Source: Actinomycetales bacterium (GTDB lineage: Bacteria > Actinomycetota > Actinomycetes > S36-B12). From it: DNA of 64,000 bases. The notes beneath the pieces were generated by a model that searched no databases, was not told the DNA's origin, and saw only the letters and a program-made list of their open reading frames with translations. Made by a program: the position numbers and the translations under genes. The stretch lies in the NCBI GenBank assembly GCA_018970025.1, contig JAGWXF010000004.1, positions 124,001 to 188,000 of the forward strand. Direction: 5' to 3'. Below are positions 17,001 through 25,914 of this stretch, piece by piece. The stretch's first letter is position 1, and each line of letters starts with the position of its first letter.

Positions 17001-17608
17001 TGGTCGAGGCGGTGCGCCTGCTGCGCGGTGCGGTCGAGGTCGACCTGACCGGTGAACTGGGTCGGTTGCTGGCCGATGAGGCCGTCCCGCACCTGGCGGC
17101 ATTGCGCTACAAGGAGTCTGGTCTTCGGATCCGGTCGGAGTGGGAGTCGGTCTGGGCGCTGCAGCGACGCGAGGATGCGGGGGAGCAGGTGTCGATCCCG
17201 GTCCCACCGAAGTATGGCTCGGCTGACTTCCGTCGTCCGTCCTACTGGAAGCATCGCGGCAAGCTCGACGTCCCCAAGGAGCGATTCATCTCCTACCCGG
17301 GGGCTGAGCGTCCCGGTGATGCCTCTGCTGTGATCGGGTGGGCAGGGTGGGATCACCTTGACCAGGCGCGGGCGTTGGCTCGGCTGGCCGTCGAGCGATC
17401 CACCGGGGAGGGGCTCTCGGCCGATGCCCACTTGAGCCTGGTGGCTGGGCTGGTCGAGCTTGAGCCGTGGCTGCACCAGTGGCATGGGCAGCCGGATGCT
17501 GCCTTCGGCGGGCAGTCTCCGGCGGTCTTCATGACCGGGTTCATCGACGCCCAGCTGGCGTCCCTCGGTAAGACGCGGGCCGATGCCGCTGCCTGGCGAC
17601 CTGCCTGA
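14066..17608 (+). CDS. pglX: PglX, adenine-specific DNA methyltransferase of BREX
   Basis: A 1180-residue class I SAM-dependent methyltransferase. Motif I is DPTCGSGHFLLG near residue 236 and motif IV is NPPY near 362, marking N6-adenine methylation. PglX marks host DNA and provides the sequence specificity of BREX. The GTG start overlaps the pglW stop. The second half, which holds the target-recognition region, changes base composition: about 15.64-16.08 kb and 16.43-16.92 kb are visibly AT-richer with different codon use, while 16.08-16.43 kb and the ends are GC-rich like the neighbours. No stop or homopolymer interrupts the frame. The mosaic suggests recombination of recognition segments. 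Confidence 0.93.
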   Translation: MSRTAQAPTLLKDLQAQVKALTNDLRARSEQGDDAWAQQLRAEYEQARTRNRTGLTWSEWRDGEVDLAAVAWVLATVFVRFCEDNGLIDGPWITGEGARHAQALDNETEFYRQDPIRNARDWLRAGFASLADLKAGRDLIDPDHHLVWRAPISADAASSLLAFWRAQQADGTLVHDLRDEQLDTRFLGDLYQDLSDHAKKKYALLQTPVFVEEFILDRTLTPAIAEFGIEGLRMIDPTCGSGHFLLGAFDRILRTWQAHAPAMDERTRVQNALNAIHGVDINPTAVAIARFRLTVAAMEASGVTRLKDAPHYDYHIAVGDSLIKHGVQADLLAEAEEFEYANEDLSQHPGILDRGRYHVVVGNPPYITVKDKALNERYRQDYQTCHRQYALSVPFMELFFQLAIKGDTQPAGYVGQITSNSFMKREFGSKVIEDLLSGTGSLMYENPVDLQYVIDTSGAYIPGHGTPTVILIGRRRRPVGDTLRAVLGIRGEPGQPDVAATGLVWSEIVEHVDAGAHDGTYVTVTNLNRNTLATHPWSLGGGGSGTLMAVLSRMQGRAVSDLVSEIGRTTVVGEDDAWVVPDHQSARRYRFSHACVAFVEGEVVRDFSIGAVSWVVDPYVDVQIPSWISPGDSVVRERLWPNRKRLADRTVFGKSLSDRGRPWYDHLETYSSKLRTPLSLVFAFVATHNHFVLDRGGKVFKQSAPVIKLPAQATEADYLELLGVLNSSVACFWLKQVSHSKGNATASSGMPDQPWSWNWEFTGTKLQEFPLPASLPGERAMVIDRLAIKSSAVHPAHVLASEVSASAIDDARSTWWALRERLVFEQEELDWEVYRSYGLTDADLTYEGSEELTIAPGERAFEIALARKMASGIESASKWFTHHRHVPRTDLPENWPADYRALVERRLALISSDPFIGLLERPEYKRRWNSSTFDDLLPDALRSFILDRLEASALWSDGSGPAVLSVAQLADRVRGDADLVEAVRLLRGAVEVDLTGELGRLLADEAVPHLAALRYKESGLRIRSEWESVWALQRREDAGEQVSIPVPPKYGSADFRRPSYWKHRGKLDVPKERFISYPGAERPGDASAVIGWAGWDHLDQARALARLAVERSTGEGLSADAHLSLVAGLVELEPWLHQWHGQPDAAFGGQSPAVFMTGFIDAQLASLGKTRADAAAWRPA

Positions 17609-17663
17609 TGCCACCGCCTGTCGCGCTATCGTCGCCGTCATGACTGGCTTGGAGGAGGTCGAC

Positions 17664-17936
17664 ATGGCCGCTCTGGAGGCGGTGTGCGAGCGGTTCGGCG
17701 TCGCCGAGCTGTCGATCTTCGGGTCGGCCGCCACGGGTCGACTGACCCCGGAGAGCGACATCGACGTGCTGTACGTGCTGCGCGACGGCGTTCACCTTGG
17801 CTGGGCGATCGACGACCTGTCCGACGCCCTGGAGCAGATCCTGGGCCGGCCGGTGGACCTGATCGCCAGGCGAGCCATCCATGCTCGGCTGAAGGACTCG
17901 GTGCTTGGGCAGGCCAAGGTCATGTACGTAGCGTGA
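17664..17936 (+). CDS. Minimal nucleotidyltransferase (MNT) inside the BREX operon
   Basis: A 90-residue MNT-fold nucleotidyltransferase with an intact signature: FGSAATGRLTPESDIDVLYV (GS, then DxD), followed by LEQILGRPVDLIARRAI. Relatives act as MntA-type antitoxins that modify HEPN toxins, but no HEPN gene lies beside this one. The start at 17664 is preferred because GGAGGAGG precedes it by five bases; an in-frame ATG at 17640 is possible. It lies 55 nt after pglX and 125 nt before pglY, on the same strand. This is not one of the six core genes of type 2 BREX, so it is an accessory gene or a hitchhiker. Confidence 0.8.
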   Translation: MAALEAVCERFGVAELSIFGSAATGRLTPESDIDVLYVLRDGVHLGWAIDDLSDALEQILGRPVDLIARRAIHARLKDSVLGQAKVMYVA

Positions 17937-18061
17937 CCTGCTGATGGGGCTGCTGGGCTGACGTCGATGGGCGGGTCTGGATGCCGAGCCGGTGACAGGC
18001 GTAGGTCGTAGGGTTCGTGCTGAGATACGGGGGCTTTCCCCGTCGTAGGGGAGGTGCTCGG

Positions 18062-21000
18062 ATGCTGCTGCGGGATGCGATCTCGATTCCCGAGCACGTC
18101 AGCGCCTCGGACTTCGTCCTCAAGCTCGACTCCGGGGTGGAGCAGGCGGCCAGCACCGTCGCCCAGTACGTGGTCACCGACAAGCTCGCTGGCTCCTTCG
18201 ACACCGCCCTGGCCTCGCTGGGTTCGGCGCTGGCCAGCGGTGGCGACCGGGGCTCGTTCGTGCACGGCTCCTTCGGCTCCGGCAAGAGCCACTTCATGGC
18301 GATCCTGCACCTGCTCATCTCCGGTGATGCCGGGGCTCGGGGCCTGCCGGGCCTGCAGCAGGTCATCGCCCGACACGATGCCGCCCTTTCCCTGCCGGTG
18401 CTGGCCCTTGACTTCCACCTCATCGGCGCAGACTCCTTCGAGGCGGCCCTGTTCTCCGGGTACTTGCGGCAGGTCCGGGCCCGGCACCCCGATGCGGTGC
18501 TACCCGTCCTGCACAACACCGATGCCCTGTTCGCCGACGCGGAGCGGCTGCGCTCGCGGTTGGGTGATGAGGAGTTCTTCGCCGCGCTGAACGGCAGCGG
18601 GTCGGCCTGGGGTGCCTTCGGTGGATGGTCGGCTGACTCCTACGACGCAGCCGTCGCGGCCGACCTGGCTGACGAGACGCGCGGTCGGCTGGCCAGCGCA
18701 CTGGTCACGACCATGTTCGCCGCGTACGAGCGGGCCGGGGAATGGGTCGGGGTGGAGGAGGGGCTGCGCCTGATCACCGCCCATGCCAAGTCGCTGGGCT
18801 ACCGGGGGCTGGCCCTGTTCCTGGACGAGCTCGTGCTCTGGCTCGCCACCCACCTGGCCGACTCCCAGTTCGTCAGCATCGAGGGCTCCAAGGTCGCCAA
18901 GCTGGTCGAGACCGGTGCCGGCTCGCGGGCCATCCCCATCGTGTCGTTCGTCGCCCGTCAGCGAGACCTGAAGGACTTCCTCGGCGACTCGGTGCCCGGG
19001 GCCGAACGGGTTGCTGTCGGGCAGACCTTCACCTGGTGGGAGGACCGCTTCGACACCATCCGGCTGCAGGCCTCCGACTTACCGGAGATCGTCCACAAGC
19101 GACTCCTGGAACCAACCTCGGCCGAGGGGGCGGCCGCCCTGGCCGGTGCGCTGGCCCGGGTGAAGGGCAATGCCCGAGCCTGGGACGACCTGCTTCGCGA
19201 CGAGCACGGTGCCGACGAGGCCGCCTTCGCCAAGGTCTACCCGTTCTCCCCGGCGCTGGTCGACACCATGATCGCGCTGTCCGGGCTGCTGCAGCGCGAG
19301 CGGACCGCGCTGAAGGTGATGGCCCAGCTCCTCGTCGCCGGTCGTGACGTGCTCACCGTCGACGACGTCATCCCGGTCGGCGACCTGTATGACGCGATGG
19401 TCGAGGGCGGTGACACGCCGCTCACCGACGAGATGCGCACCCACTTCGAGATCGCCAGGGAGTTGTATCGGGCCAAGCTCCGGCCGATGCTGCTGGCCAG
19501 CCTCGGCCTTGCCGAGGCCGACCTGGCCGGCTCCCGGCCCGGGGCCATTGCCCCCGGTGCCCCGCCAGCGGTGCAGGCCTTCTTCACCGACGATCGATTG
19601 GCCAAGACCCTGCTCGTCGCGGCGCTGGCGCCGGGGGCGTCTGCCTTGCGCAACCTGACCGCGTCCAAACTCGCCTACCTGAACTACGGGACCGTGCCGG
19701 CCATCATCCCGGGCACCGAGGCAGTCGCCGTCCTGGGCAAGGTGAAGGCCTGGGGCGACCAGGTCGGGGAGATCACCCTCGGATCCGGCGACGACCCGGT
19801 GATCACCGTGACCATCAGCGGGGTCGACTACGACAGTGTGCTCAACCAGGTCCGCACCGAGGACACCCCGGCCAATCGGCGCAGCCTGCTGCGACGGCTG
19901 GTGTTCGAGCAGCTGGGGCTGCCGGCCACCGAGACCCTGCTGGCCGAGAACCCGCACCCGGTGGTCTGGCGGGGCAGTAAGCGCACGGTGGACCTGGTCT
20001 TCGGCAACGTCCGCGACCCCGATGCCCTGCCCGACGACACCCTGCGGGCGAACGGCGCCAACTGGAAGCTCGTCATCGACTACCCGTTCGACGCCCCCGA
20101 GCACGGCCCGCACGACGACATCGCCCGTGTGGAGCGACTGCGGGAGTCGGGGCTGACCAGCCGAACCGTCGCCTGGATCCCGGCCTTCCTGTCGGCCTCG
20201 CGCTTGGAGGATGTCGGCAGCCTGGTGCTGCTGGAGTACCTGCTCGCCGGGTCCGGGGATGCCTTCGATCGGCATGCCACCCACCTGCCCGCCGAGCACC
20301 GACCGCTGGCCAAGGCCACCTTGACCAATCGCCGCAACAACCTGCGTGACTCGCTGGGCGCGGTGATTCGCCAGGCCTACGGGGTAGCCCGGCCCGAGCC
20401 GCGCGATATCGACACCTCGTACGGTGAGATCACCTCCTTCGCGACCCTCGAGCCCGGCCTCACCCTGCAGTCGCCGGTGGGTGCGTTGCTGCGTGATGCG
20501 CTGGCCGGGCTGGTCGACCAGATGCTCAGCGCGCAGTTCCCCGAGCACCCGCGCTTCGACCCGGGCGATGCCGAGGTCAAGCGTGCCGATCTGGCCGTGG
20601 TCGTCGAGCACGTCACCCGGGCGATGGCTTCCGGGGGCCGGGTGGAGCCGGTGGAGACCGGCAAGCGTGGGCCGCTGCGCCGGGTCGCCAACGCCCTCGA
20701 GGTCGGTCAGATGCTGGAGAATCACTACGTTTTCAGCGCTGCCAGCTTCCCCTGGCGCAACCGATTCACCGCCTGGGCTGCCGCGGAGCACCTGGATTCG
20801 ATCCCGGTGGCCCGGGCCCGGGCCTGGCTCGCCGGGTACGGGATGGCCCGCGATGTCGAGAGCCTGCTGCTCATCGCCTGGGCCCTGCTGGACGACAAGC
20901 AATGGACCAAGGCCGGAGCTGCCGTCACGGTCACCGGGGTGGAGCAGGTCACCGACGACCTCGTCCTGCGCGAGCCGACCCTGCCCGATGCCGCTGCCTG

Positions 21001-21781
21001 GGAGGCTGCGGTGCCACTGGCCGCCGCCCTGTTCGGTGAGACGGTCGCCGCCCTGCGCTCGGCCGCCAACGTCGCCGACCTGGGCACTCGGGTGCGAACC
21101 AAGGCACGGACCTGGCAGGGGCCGGTCGCCGACCTGCTGGCCTCGCTTCGGGCCCATGCCGCTGACCTCGGCATCTCGGAGTCCAGCCCACGCCTGGTCA
21201 CCGCCCGCACCGCGCACGAGCTGCTCACCAAGCTGGCCAATGAGCACGATGACGTGGTGCTGGTGCAGGTGCTGTTCGAGTTCCCGACACCGGCTGAGCC
21301 GCAGGCCCTGGCCAAGTCGATGAGCAGTGCAGTCTCGGTGCACACCGCCCTGCAGGGGTTGCTGTGGAGCATGATCGAAGCGCTGCGCGGGATCAGCCCG
21401 CAGGATGCTCGCCACGCTCAGGCCAGTGCTGCATTGACGCAACTTTCTGAGGCGGCCAGCGCCGAGGAACTGCATGCGGCGCTGGGTCCGGCGCTGCGGC
21501 AGGCGGTCGATACCGCCAGCACCATCCTGGCTGCGGCCGGTCCCGGCCCTGTCCCACCTGCACCTGCTGTTCATCCACCCGTTCCAGTCCCTGTTGCTCC
21601 ACCTCCTGTTCCACCTGTTGGTCCGTCGCCGGTTGCTCCGGGCGCGCTGCCGGCCAGGCATGTCGACGACGTCCCCCTCGAGGGGATCGAGGACACCTTC
21701 GACGAGGAGATGCGCCAGGCGCGCGCTGCGCTGGCCGAGCATCCGGGTCGACGCCTGCACGTACGGTGGTGGCTGGAGTGA
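18062..21781 (+). CDS. pglY: PglY, large ATPase of BREX (BrxC-like)
   Basis: A 1239-residue P-loop ATPase with Walker A GSFGSGKSHF near residue 71 and a Walker-B-like ALFLDELVLWL near 251. It matches PglY/BrxC ATPases in length and place and is an essential BREX component, probably forming the assembly with PglX and PglZ. The C-terminus has a Pro/Val-rich linker (about 21540-21640) before an acidic helical end. The ATG at 18062 follows GGGGAGG; the longer upstream frame is Arg/Gly-rich and unlikely. The stop overlaps the pglZ GTG start. Confidence 0.9.
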   Translation: MLLRDAISIPEHVSASDFVLKLDSGVEQAASTVAQYVVTDKLAGSFDTALASLGSALASGGDRGSFVHGSFGSGKSHFMAILHLLISGDAGARGLPGLQQVIARHDAALSLPVLALDFHLIGADSFEAALFSGYLRQVRARHPDAVLPVLHNTDALFADAERLRSRLGDEEFFAALNGSGSAWGAFGGWSADSYDAAVAADLADETRGRLASALVTTMFAAYERAGEWVGVEEGLRLITAHAKSLGYRGLALFLDELVLWLATHLADSQFVSIEGSKVAKLVETGAGSRAIPIVSFVARQRDLKDFLGDSVPGAERVAVGQTFTWWEDRFDTIRLQASDLPEIVHKRLLEPTSAEGAAALAGALARVKGNARAWDDLLRDEHGADEAAFAKVYPFSPALVDTMIALSGLLQRERTALKVMAQLLVAGRDVLTVDDVIPVGDLYDAMVEGGDTPLTDEMRTHFEIARELYRAKLRPMLLASLGLAEADLAGSRPGAIAPGAPPAVQAFFTDDRLAKTLLVAALAPGASALRNLTASKLAYLNYGTVPAIIPGTEAVAVLGKVKAWGDQVGEITLGSGDDPVITVTISGVDYDSVLNQVRTEDTPANRRSLLRRLVFEQLGLPATETLLAENPHPVVWRGSKRTVDLVFGNVRDPDALPDDTLRANGANWKLVIDYPFDAPEHGPHDDIARVERLRESGLTSRTVAWIPAFLSASRLEDVGSLVLLEYLLAGSGDAFDRHATHLPAEHRPLAKATLTNRRNNLRDSLGAVIRQAYGVARPEPRDIDTSYGEITSFATLEPGLTLQSPVGALLRDALAGLVDQMLSAQFPEHPRFDPGDAEVKRADLAVVVEHVTRAMASGGRVEPVETGKRGPLRRVANALEVGQMLENHYVFSAASFPWRNRFTAWAAAEHLDSIPVARARAWLAGYGMARDVESLLLIAWALLDDKQWTKAGAAVTVTGVEQVTDDLVLREPTLPDAAAWEAAVPLAAALFGETVAALRSAANVADLGTRVRTKARTWQGPVADLLASLRAHAADLGISESSPRLVTARTAHELLTKLANEHDDVVLVQVLFEFPTPAEPQALAKSMSSAVSVHTALQGLLWSMIEALRGISPQDARHAQASAALTQLSEAASAEELHAALGPALRQAVDTASTILAAAGPGPVPPAPAVHPPVPVPVAPPPVPPVGPSPVAPGALPARHVDDVPLEGIEDTFDEEMRQARAALAEHPGRRLHVRWWLE

Positions 21782-24543
21782 GCCCCAGCCCTGGTGCGGC
21801 CACTGCCGGGGCGACCACGATCCTGCCCGAGGCCTTGGTGCAGCAATATGCGCGCTCCCTGGTCGGCAAGGCCGGGTCCAGTGCTGCGCGGACCCTCATC
21901 CTGCGCGCCCGGCCGGTCTGGGATGGGCTTGATGAGCTGACTGTCGTTGACCAGGACCGTTCGATCACCGTCCACGTCCGGGCCTGCGTCTCGCCGCTGG
22001 CCGTGCGCGATGCCATGCGCACCGCTGGCAGTGAGCACCTGCTGGTCATCACCGACCAGTCCGATGCGGACCTGGGCCTGGGGATCTTGTCGCACTGCTA
22101 TGACCAGCGGGTCATCACCCCGTCGATGTGGGAGGCGGTCAAGGGCTCCTTCGCCGCACGGGAGGTCGACCCGCACCTGGCCCGGATCTCCTGGGCTGCC
22201 GAAGCCCTGGTGACCTGCGCACCCGCCAGTGGCTGGCCGGTGGCACCCACCGCAGTGCTCACCCGGGATCACGCCCTGCGTCACCTGACCGCCGAGCTAC
22301 TCGGCCTGCCGGCCAGCGACCTGGACCCGTCCGCGATCCTGGACTGGAGCCTGGCCAGCCGAGGGACTGCCCTGGATGCCCAGCCAGCGGCGGTGCGCGA
22401 GGGCATCGTCAACTGGGTCGGGCAGTCGATCGGGCCGGTCGCGGCCCTATCGCTGCAGTGCAGCATGCAGGGTCACTCGGTGGATGCCGTGTCGATCGGC
22501 CTCGCAGCGGACGTGCTGTGGGCCGATGACCCGGCCGTGGGCGTGCCCTCGCGACCTGCCCCGGCCGAGGTGATCGCAGCCCGCGCCCGGCTGGAGACCT
22601 GGACCGGGGTGCGTGACCTCGACGCCGTCGTGGCTCGGGCCTTCGCCGACGCCGCGCGCGGTGCGACTCAGCGGATGGCGAGCCGTCGTGACCCGGCGCA
22701 TGCGCTGGTCATGCAGCGGGCCACCGCGATGTTCGACAGCCTGGGCTACCCGCAGGGGGCCGGTGCTTCGACCGTGCTGCCGGCCGGGTACCAGGCCCGC
22801 CTGGCGAACCTGGCGCGCGGCATTCGGGAGTACCTGGCCTCCTCCTGCGGATGGGGCCAGCTCGCCGCCGTCGAAGCGGCCTTCGCGGACTTCCTGCGCC
22901 ATGACCTCGCTGGTCCGGATCGGTCCAGCCGCATCGCCCGGATGGCCGTGCGCCTAGCTCGATGGCTTGCCGTCCCGGAGCCGGATGCGCCGACGAACCT
23001 GCACACCGCCCTGCTGCGGCAGGCCCGCGAGGATGCCTTCGTCGACTGGGCGGCGGCGGATGTCTGGGTCGGGTCGACGGATCCGGAGGTCGCCGAGGCG
23101 GCCGCCGGGCTCTTCAGCGCCGTGCGGGCCCGGCGGGATGTACACGATGCGCAGTTCGCCACCCTGCTCGCCGATGCCACCGCACGCGGGGTACTGCCCG
23201 ATGCGCTGGTGCCGGTGGAGTCGGTGATCGCCACCATCCTGCAGCCGCTTGCCGATGCCGCTCGCCTGCTCATCGTCGTCGTCGACGGGATGAGCACTGC
23301 GGTGGCCGCGGAGCTGGCCGACGAGACCCTGCGGGCCGGCTGGTACGAGGCCGTTCCCGAGGCCGACCCGCAGCGCACGGCCACCCTCGCCGCGCTGCCG
23401 ACCCTCACCCGGTATTCGCGAACCTCCTTGCTGACGGGCCGGCTCGCTGCCGGAGCTCAGGCCGAGGAGAAGGCCGGGTTCACGGCTCTCACCGGTGGCC
23501 AGGTCTTCCACAAGGCCGACCTGGTCGGCGATGCCGGGCAGGCGTTGCCCGGACCGGTGCTGGCAGCGCTGCGCTCCGAGGTCGGCATGGTCGCCGCAGT
23601 GCTCAATACCGTGGACGACACCCTGGCCAAGGCGGATCCTGGGGGCACGGACTGGACGGTGTCGAGCATCCAGCACCTGCAGCCCTTGCTGGACGAGGCG
23701 GCTCGATCGGGTCGGACGGTGGTGCTGATCAGCGATCACGGCCACGTCGTGGAGCGAGGTGGTCAGGCGCGTGGAATCGACGGTGCCGAGGCGCGCTGGC
23801 GCAACCCCTCGACCGGGCCGTTGGATGCGAGCAACGAGGTCTCGCTGGCCGGTCCTCGGGTGCTGGCCGACGGCGGCACGATCATCGCGGCGGTGCAGGA
23901 GTCCGTCCGCTACGGCACCAAGCAGGCGGGCTACCACGGCGGTGCCAGTGCTGCCGAGGCGGTCATCCCGATCATCGTGCTGAGCCGGAACCCGGATGAC
24001 CTTCGCGCAGCCGGCTGGGTGCCGGCGATCCCGCAGGCGCCCTCCTGGTGGCATGACCAGTTGCCTGGGCTCCCTTCGCACGTTCGCAGTGCTCCAGCAG
24101 GTGGCACGCCCTCGGGTAACGGCGGGCGCCGTGCCGGCACCCCGCCCGGCCAGGGCGCCTTCGAGATCGACATTCCGGTTGCTCCGGTGGACGAGCCCCT
24201 GGCATCGCTGGTCGAGGCCGTGCTTTCGTCCCCGATCTACCAGGCGCAAAGGGCCCGCTATGGCGCCCGGGCCATCTCGGACGAGGTCGTGCGGGGGGCG
24301 CTCACCCTGCTGATCGCCCAGGGTGGCCGCGCGCACCGCGACACGGTGGCGGCCGCCGCCGGTATCGCCCAGCTTCGCTGGGAGGGGGCAGTCAGCAACC
24401 TGCGTCGGCAGTTGAACGTCGAGGGTTACTCGGTGTTCAGCATCGACGTGGACGAGGTCACCGTGCTGCTGGACATCCCGCTGCTGCGCCAACAGTTCGT
24501 CGACGGGGCCGCGGCACCGGCCGACCGGAGCGACCGCTCGTGA
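21778..24543 (+). CDS. pglZ: PglZ, alkaline-phosphatase-superfamily protein of BREX
   Basis: A 921-residue protein with the PglZ domain in its second half. Visible metal-site motifs are LLIVVVDGMSTA (about 497), SDHGHVVERGG (about 651) and YHGGASAAEAVIPI (about 719). PglZ is the hallmark protein of all BREX systems. The start is set at GTG 21778, which overlaps the pglY stop (GTGA) as at the pglW/pglX and pglZ/brxD junctions; an in-frame GTG at 21766 would add four residues. The C-terminal 130 residues are helical with a winged-helix-like stretch. The frame is intact. Confidence 0.92.
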   Translation: MSPSPGAATAGATTILPEALVQQYARSLVGKAGSSAARTLILRARPVWDGLDELTVVDQDRSITVHVRACVSPLAVRDAMRTAGSEHLLVITDQSDADLGLGILSHCYDQRVITPSMWEAVKGSFAAREVDPHLARISWAAEALVTCAPASGWPVAPTAVLTRDHALRHLTAELLGLPASDLDPSAILDWSLASRGTALDAQPAAVREGIVNWVGQSIGPVAALSLQCSMQGHSVDAVSIGLAADVLWADDPAVGVPSRPAPAEVIAARARLETWTGVRDLDAVVARAFADAARGATQRMASRRDPAHALVMQRATAMFDSLGYPQGAGASTVLPAGYQARLANLARGIREYLASSCGWGQLAAVEAAFADFLRHDLAGPDRSSRIARMAVRLARWLAVPEPDAPTNLHTALLRQAREDAFVDWAAADVWVGSTDPEVAEAAAGLFSAVRARRDVHDAQFATLLADATARGVLPDALVPVESVIATILQPLADAARLLIVVVDGMSTAVAAELADETLRAGWYEAVPEADPQRTATLAALPTLTRYSRTSLLTGRLAAGAQAEEKAGFTALTGGQVFHKADLVGDAGQALPGPVLAALRSEVGMVAAVLNTVDDTLAKADPGGTDWTVSSIQHLQPLLDEAARSGRTVVLISDHGHVVERGGQARGIDGAEARWRNPSTGPLDASNEVSLAGPRVLADGGTIIAAVQESVRYGTKQAGYHGGASAAEAVIPIIVLSRNPDDLRAAGWVPAIPQAPSWWHDQLPGLPSHVRSAPAGGTPSGNGGRRAGTPPGQGAFEIDIPVAPVDEPLASLVEAVLSSPIYQAQRARYGARAISDEVVRGALTLLIAQGGRAHRDTVAAAAGIAQLRWEGAVSNLRRQLNVEGYSVFSIDVDEVTVLLDIPLLRQQFVDGAAAPADRSDRS

Positions 24544-25907
24544 GCATCGAGATCAGCGAGCGACGCCGCCGCGAGGTGATCAACGCGTTGCGCGCCGGTA
24601 CCGTCCCACAATCCGGACTTGACGTGCTGGCCGTCGGCCTCGGTCGATTCGAAGGTGCCATCGACGCCGAGCTCGCTGAGGTCGCTGCCGGCGGCTCGGT
24701 GTTCAAAGCCGTGCGCGGTGAATATGGCGCCGGCAAGACCTTCTTCTCCCGCTGGCTGGTCGAGCGAGCCCGGCGGGCCGGCTTCGCATCGAGTGAGGTT
24801 CAGGTCAGCGAGACCGAGACCCCGCTGCATCGCCTGGAGACCGTCTATCGGCGCATCACCGAGAACCTGGCCACCGCCGAGTTCCCGCCGTCGGCGCTGC
24901 GCGAGGTGTTGGACGGTTGGTTCTACGCCCTGGAGCAGGATGCGCTGGCCGCAGGCAACGTCGACGAGCACGACCCGATCGCACTCGGCGCGGCCGTCGA
25001 CGCGTTACTGGAACGCCGGCTGCAGACGGTCTCCCAAACCGCACCCGCATTCGCTGCAGCACTGCGCGGCTATCGGTCGGCGGTCGCGGCCGGCGATGCC
25101 CCCACTGCTGACGGCCTGCTCTCCTGGCTGGGAGGCCAGCCCCATGTCGCGGCCGCCGTACGTCGGGCCGCCGGTGTGCGGGGGGAGTTGGATCACTTCG
25201 GCGCCTTCGGCTTCTTACAAGGGCTCATTGCCGTCCTGCGTGACAGCGGGTATGCCGGGCTGGTGCTCATCCTGGACGAGGTCGAGACCCTGCAGCGGGT
25301 TCGCGGCGACGTTCGGGACAAGGCCCTCAACGCACTGCGGCAACTGGTCGACGAGGTGCATGCCGGCCGGTTCCCGGGCCTGTACCTGCTGATCACCGGC
25401 ACCCCGCCGTTCTTCGACGGGCCGTCCGGGGTGCAGCGACTGGCACCCCTCGCGCAACGACTGGCCGTGGACTTCAGTGGGGACCCGCGCTTCGACAACG
25501 CTCGCGCAGTGCAGGTACGGCTGCCGGGGTTCAGTCGGGCGTCGCTGGTCGAGTTGGGTGGCCGGGTGCGCGACATGTACGCCGTGGGTGCAGACCCGCG
25601 GGTGCCGCAGATCGTCGACGACGCGTACCTGGCCGACTTGGCCGCAGCGGTGACCGGCCGACTCGGCGGACAGGTCGGGGTCGCACCACGCATCTACCTG
25701 AAGAAGCTCGTGGGCGATGTGCTCGACCGAGTCGACCAGCACCCGGACTTCGACCCGCGGCGCGACTATGCCCTCACCGTGCTGGATGCTGAACTGAGTC
25801 CGAACGAGCAGCAGGCTGCGGCCGGCGTCGACGACGTGGAGCTCGCGGAACTCGATGATGCCGGATCGAGCGAATCCGAGCCCCGGGCTCCGGAACCTCA
25901 GCCGTGA
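24540..25907 (+). CDS. brxD: BrxD, AAA-type ATPase of type 2 BREX
   Basis: A 455-residue ATP-binding protein. Walker A GEYGAGKTFF is at residues 60-69 and Walker B LVLILDEVETL near 241-251, then a sensor-like LLITGTPPFFDG. BrxD is one of two accessory genes that define type 2 BREX; its biochemical role is unclear but ATP-dependent. The GTG start overlaps the pglZ stop (GTGA). The last 30 residues are acidic and disorder-like. Confidence 0.88.
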   Translation: MSIEISERRRREVINALRAGTVPQSGLDVLAVGLGRFEGAIDAELAEVAAGGSVFKAVRGEYGAGKTFFSRWLVERARRAGFASSEVQVSETETPLHRLETVYRRITENLATAEFPPSALREVLDGWFYALEQDALAAGNVDEHDPIALGAAVDALLERRLQTVSQTAPAFAAALRGYRSAVAAGDAPTADGLLSWLGGQPHVAAAVRRAAGVRGELDHFGAFGFLQGLIAVLRDSGYAGLVLILDEVETLQRVRGDVRDKALNALRQLVDEVHAGRFPGLYLLITGTPPFFDGPSGVQRLAPLAQRLAVDFSGDPRFDNARAVQVRLPGFSRASLVELGGRVRDMYAVGADPRVPQIVDDAYLADLAAAVTGRLGGQVGVAPRIYLKKLVGDVLDRVDQHPDFDPRRDYALTVLDAELSPNEQQAAAGVDDVELAELDDAGSSESEPRAPEPQP

Positions 25908-25914
25908 CGCTGGC

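Noticed and set aside
9732..24492. Very long minus-strand open frames opposite pglW, pglY and pglZ
   Set aside because: They are antisense shadows produced by GC-rich codon bias; their translations are Gly/Gln/Arg-rich without motifs, while the plus strand encodes clear BREX proteins.
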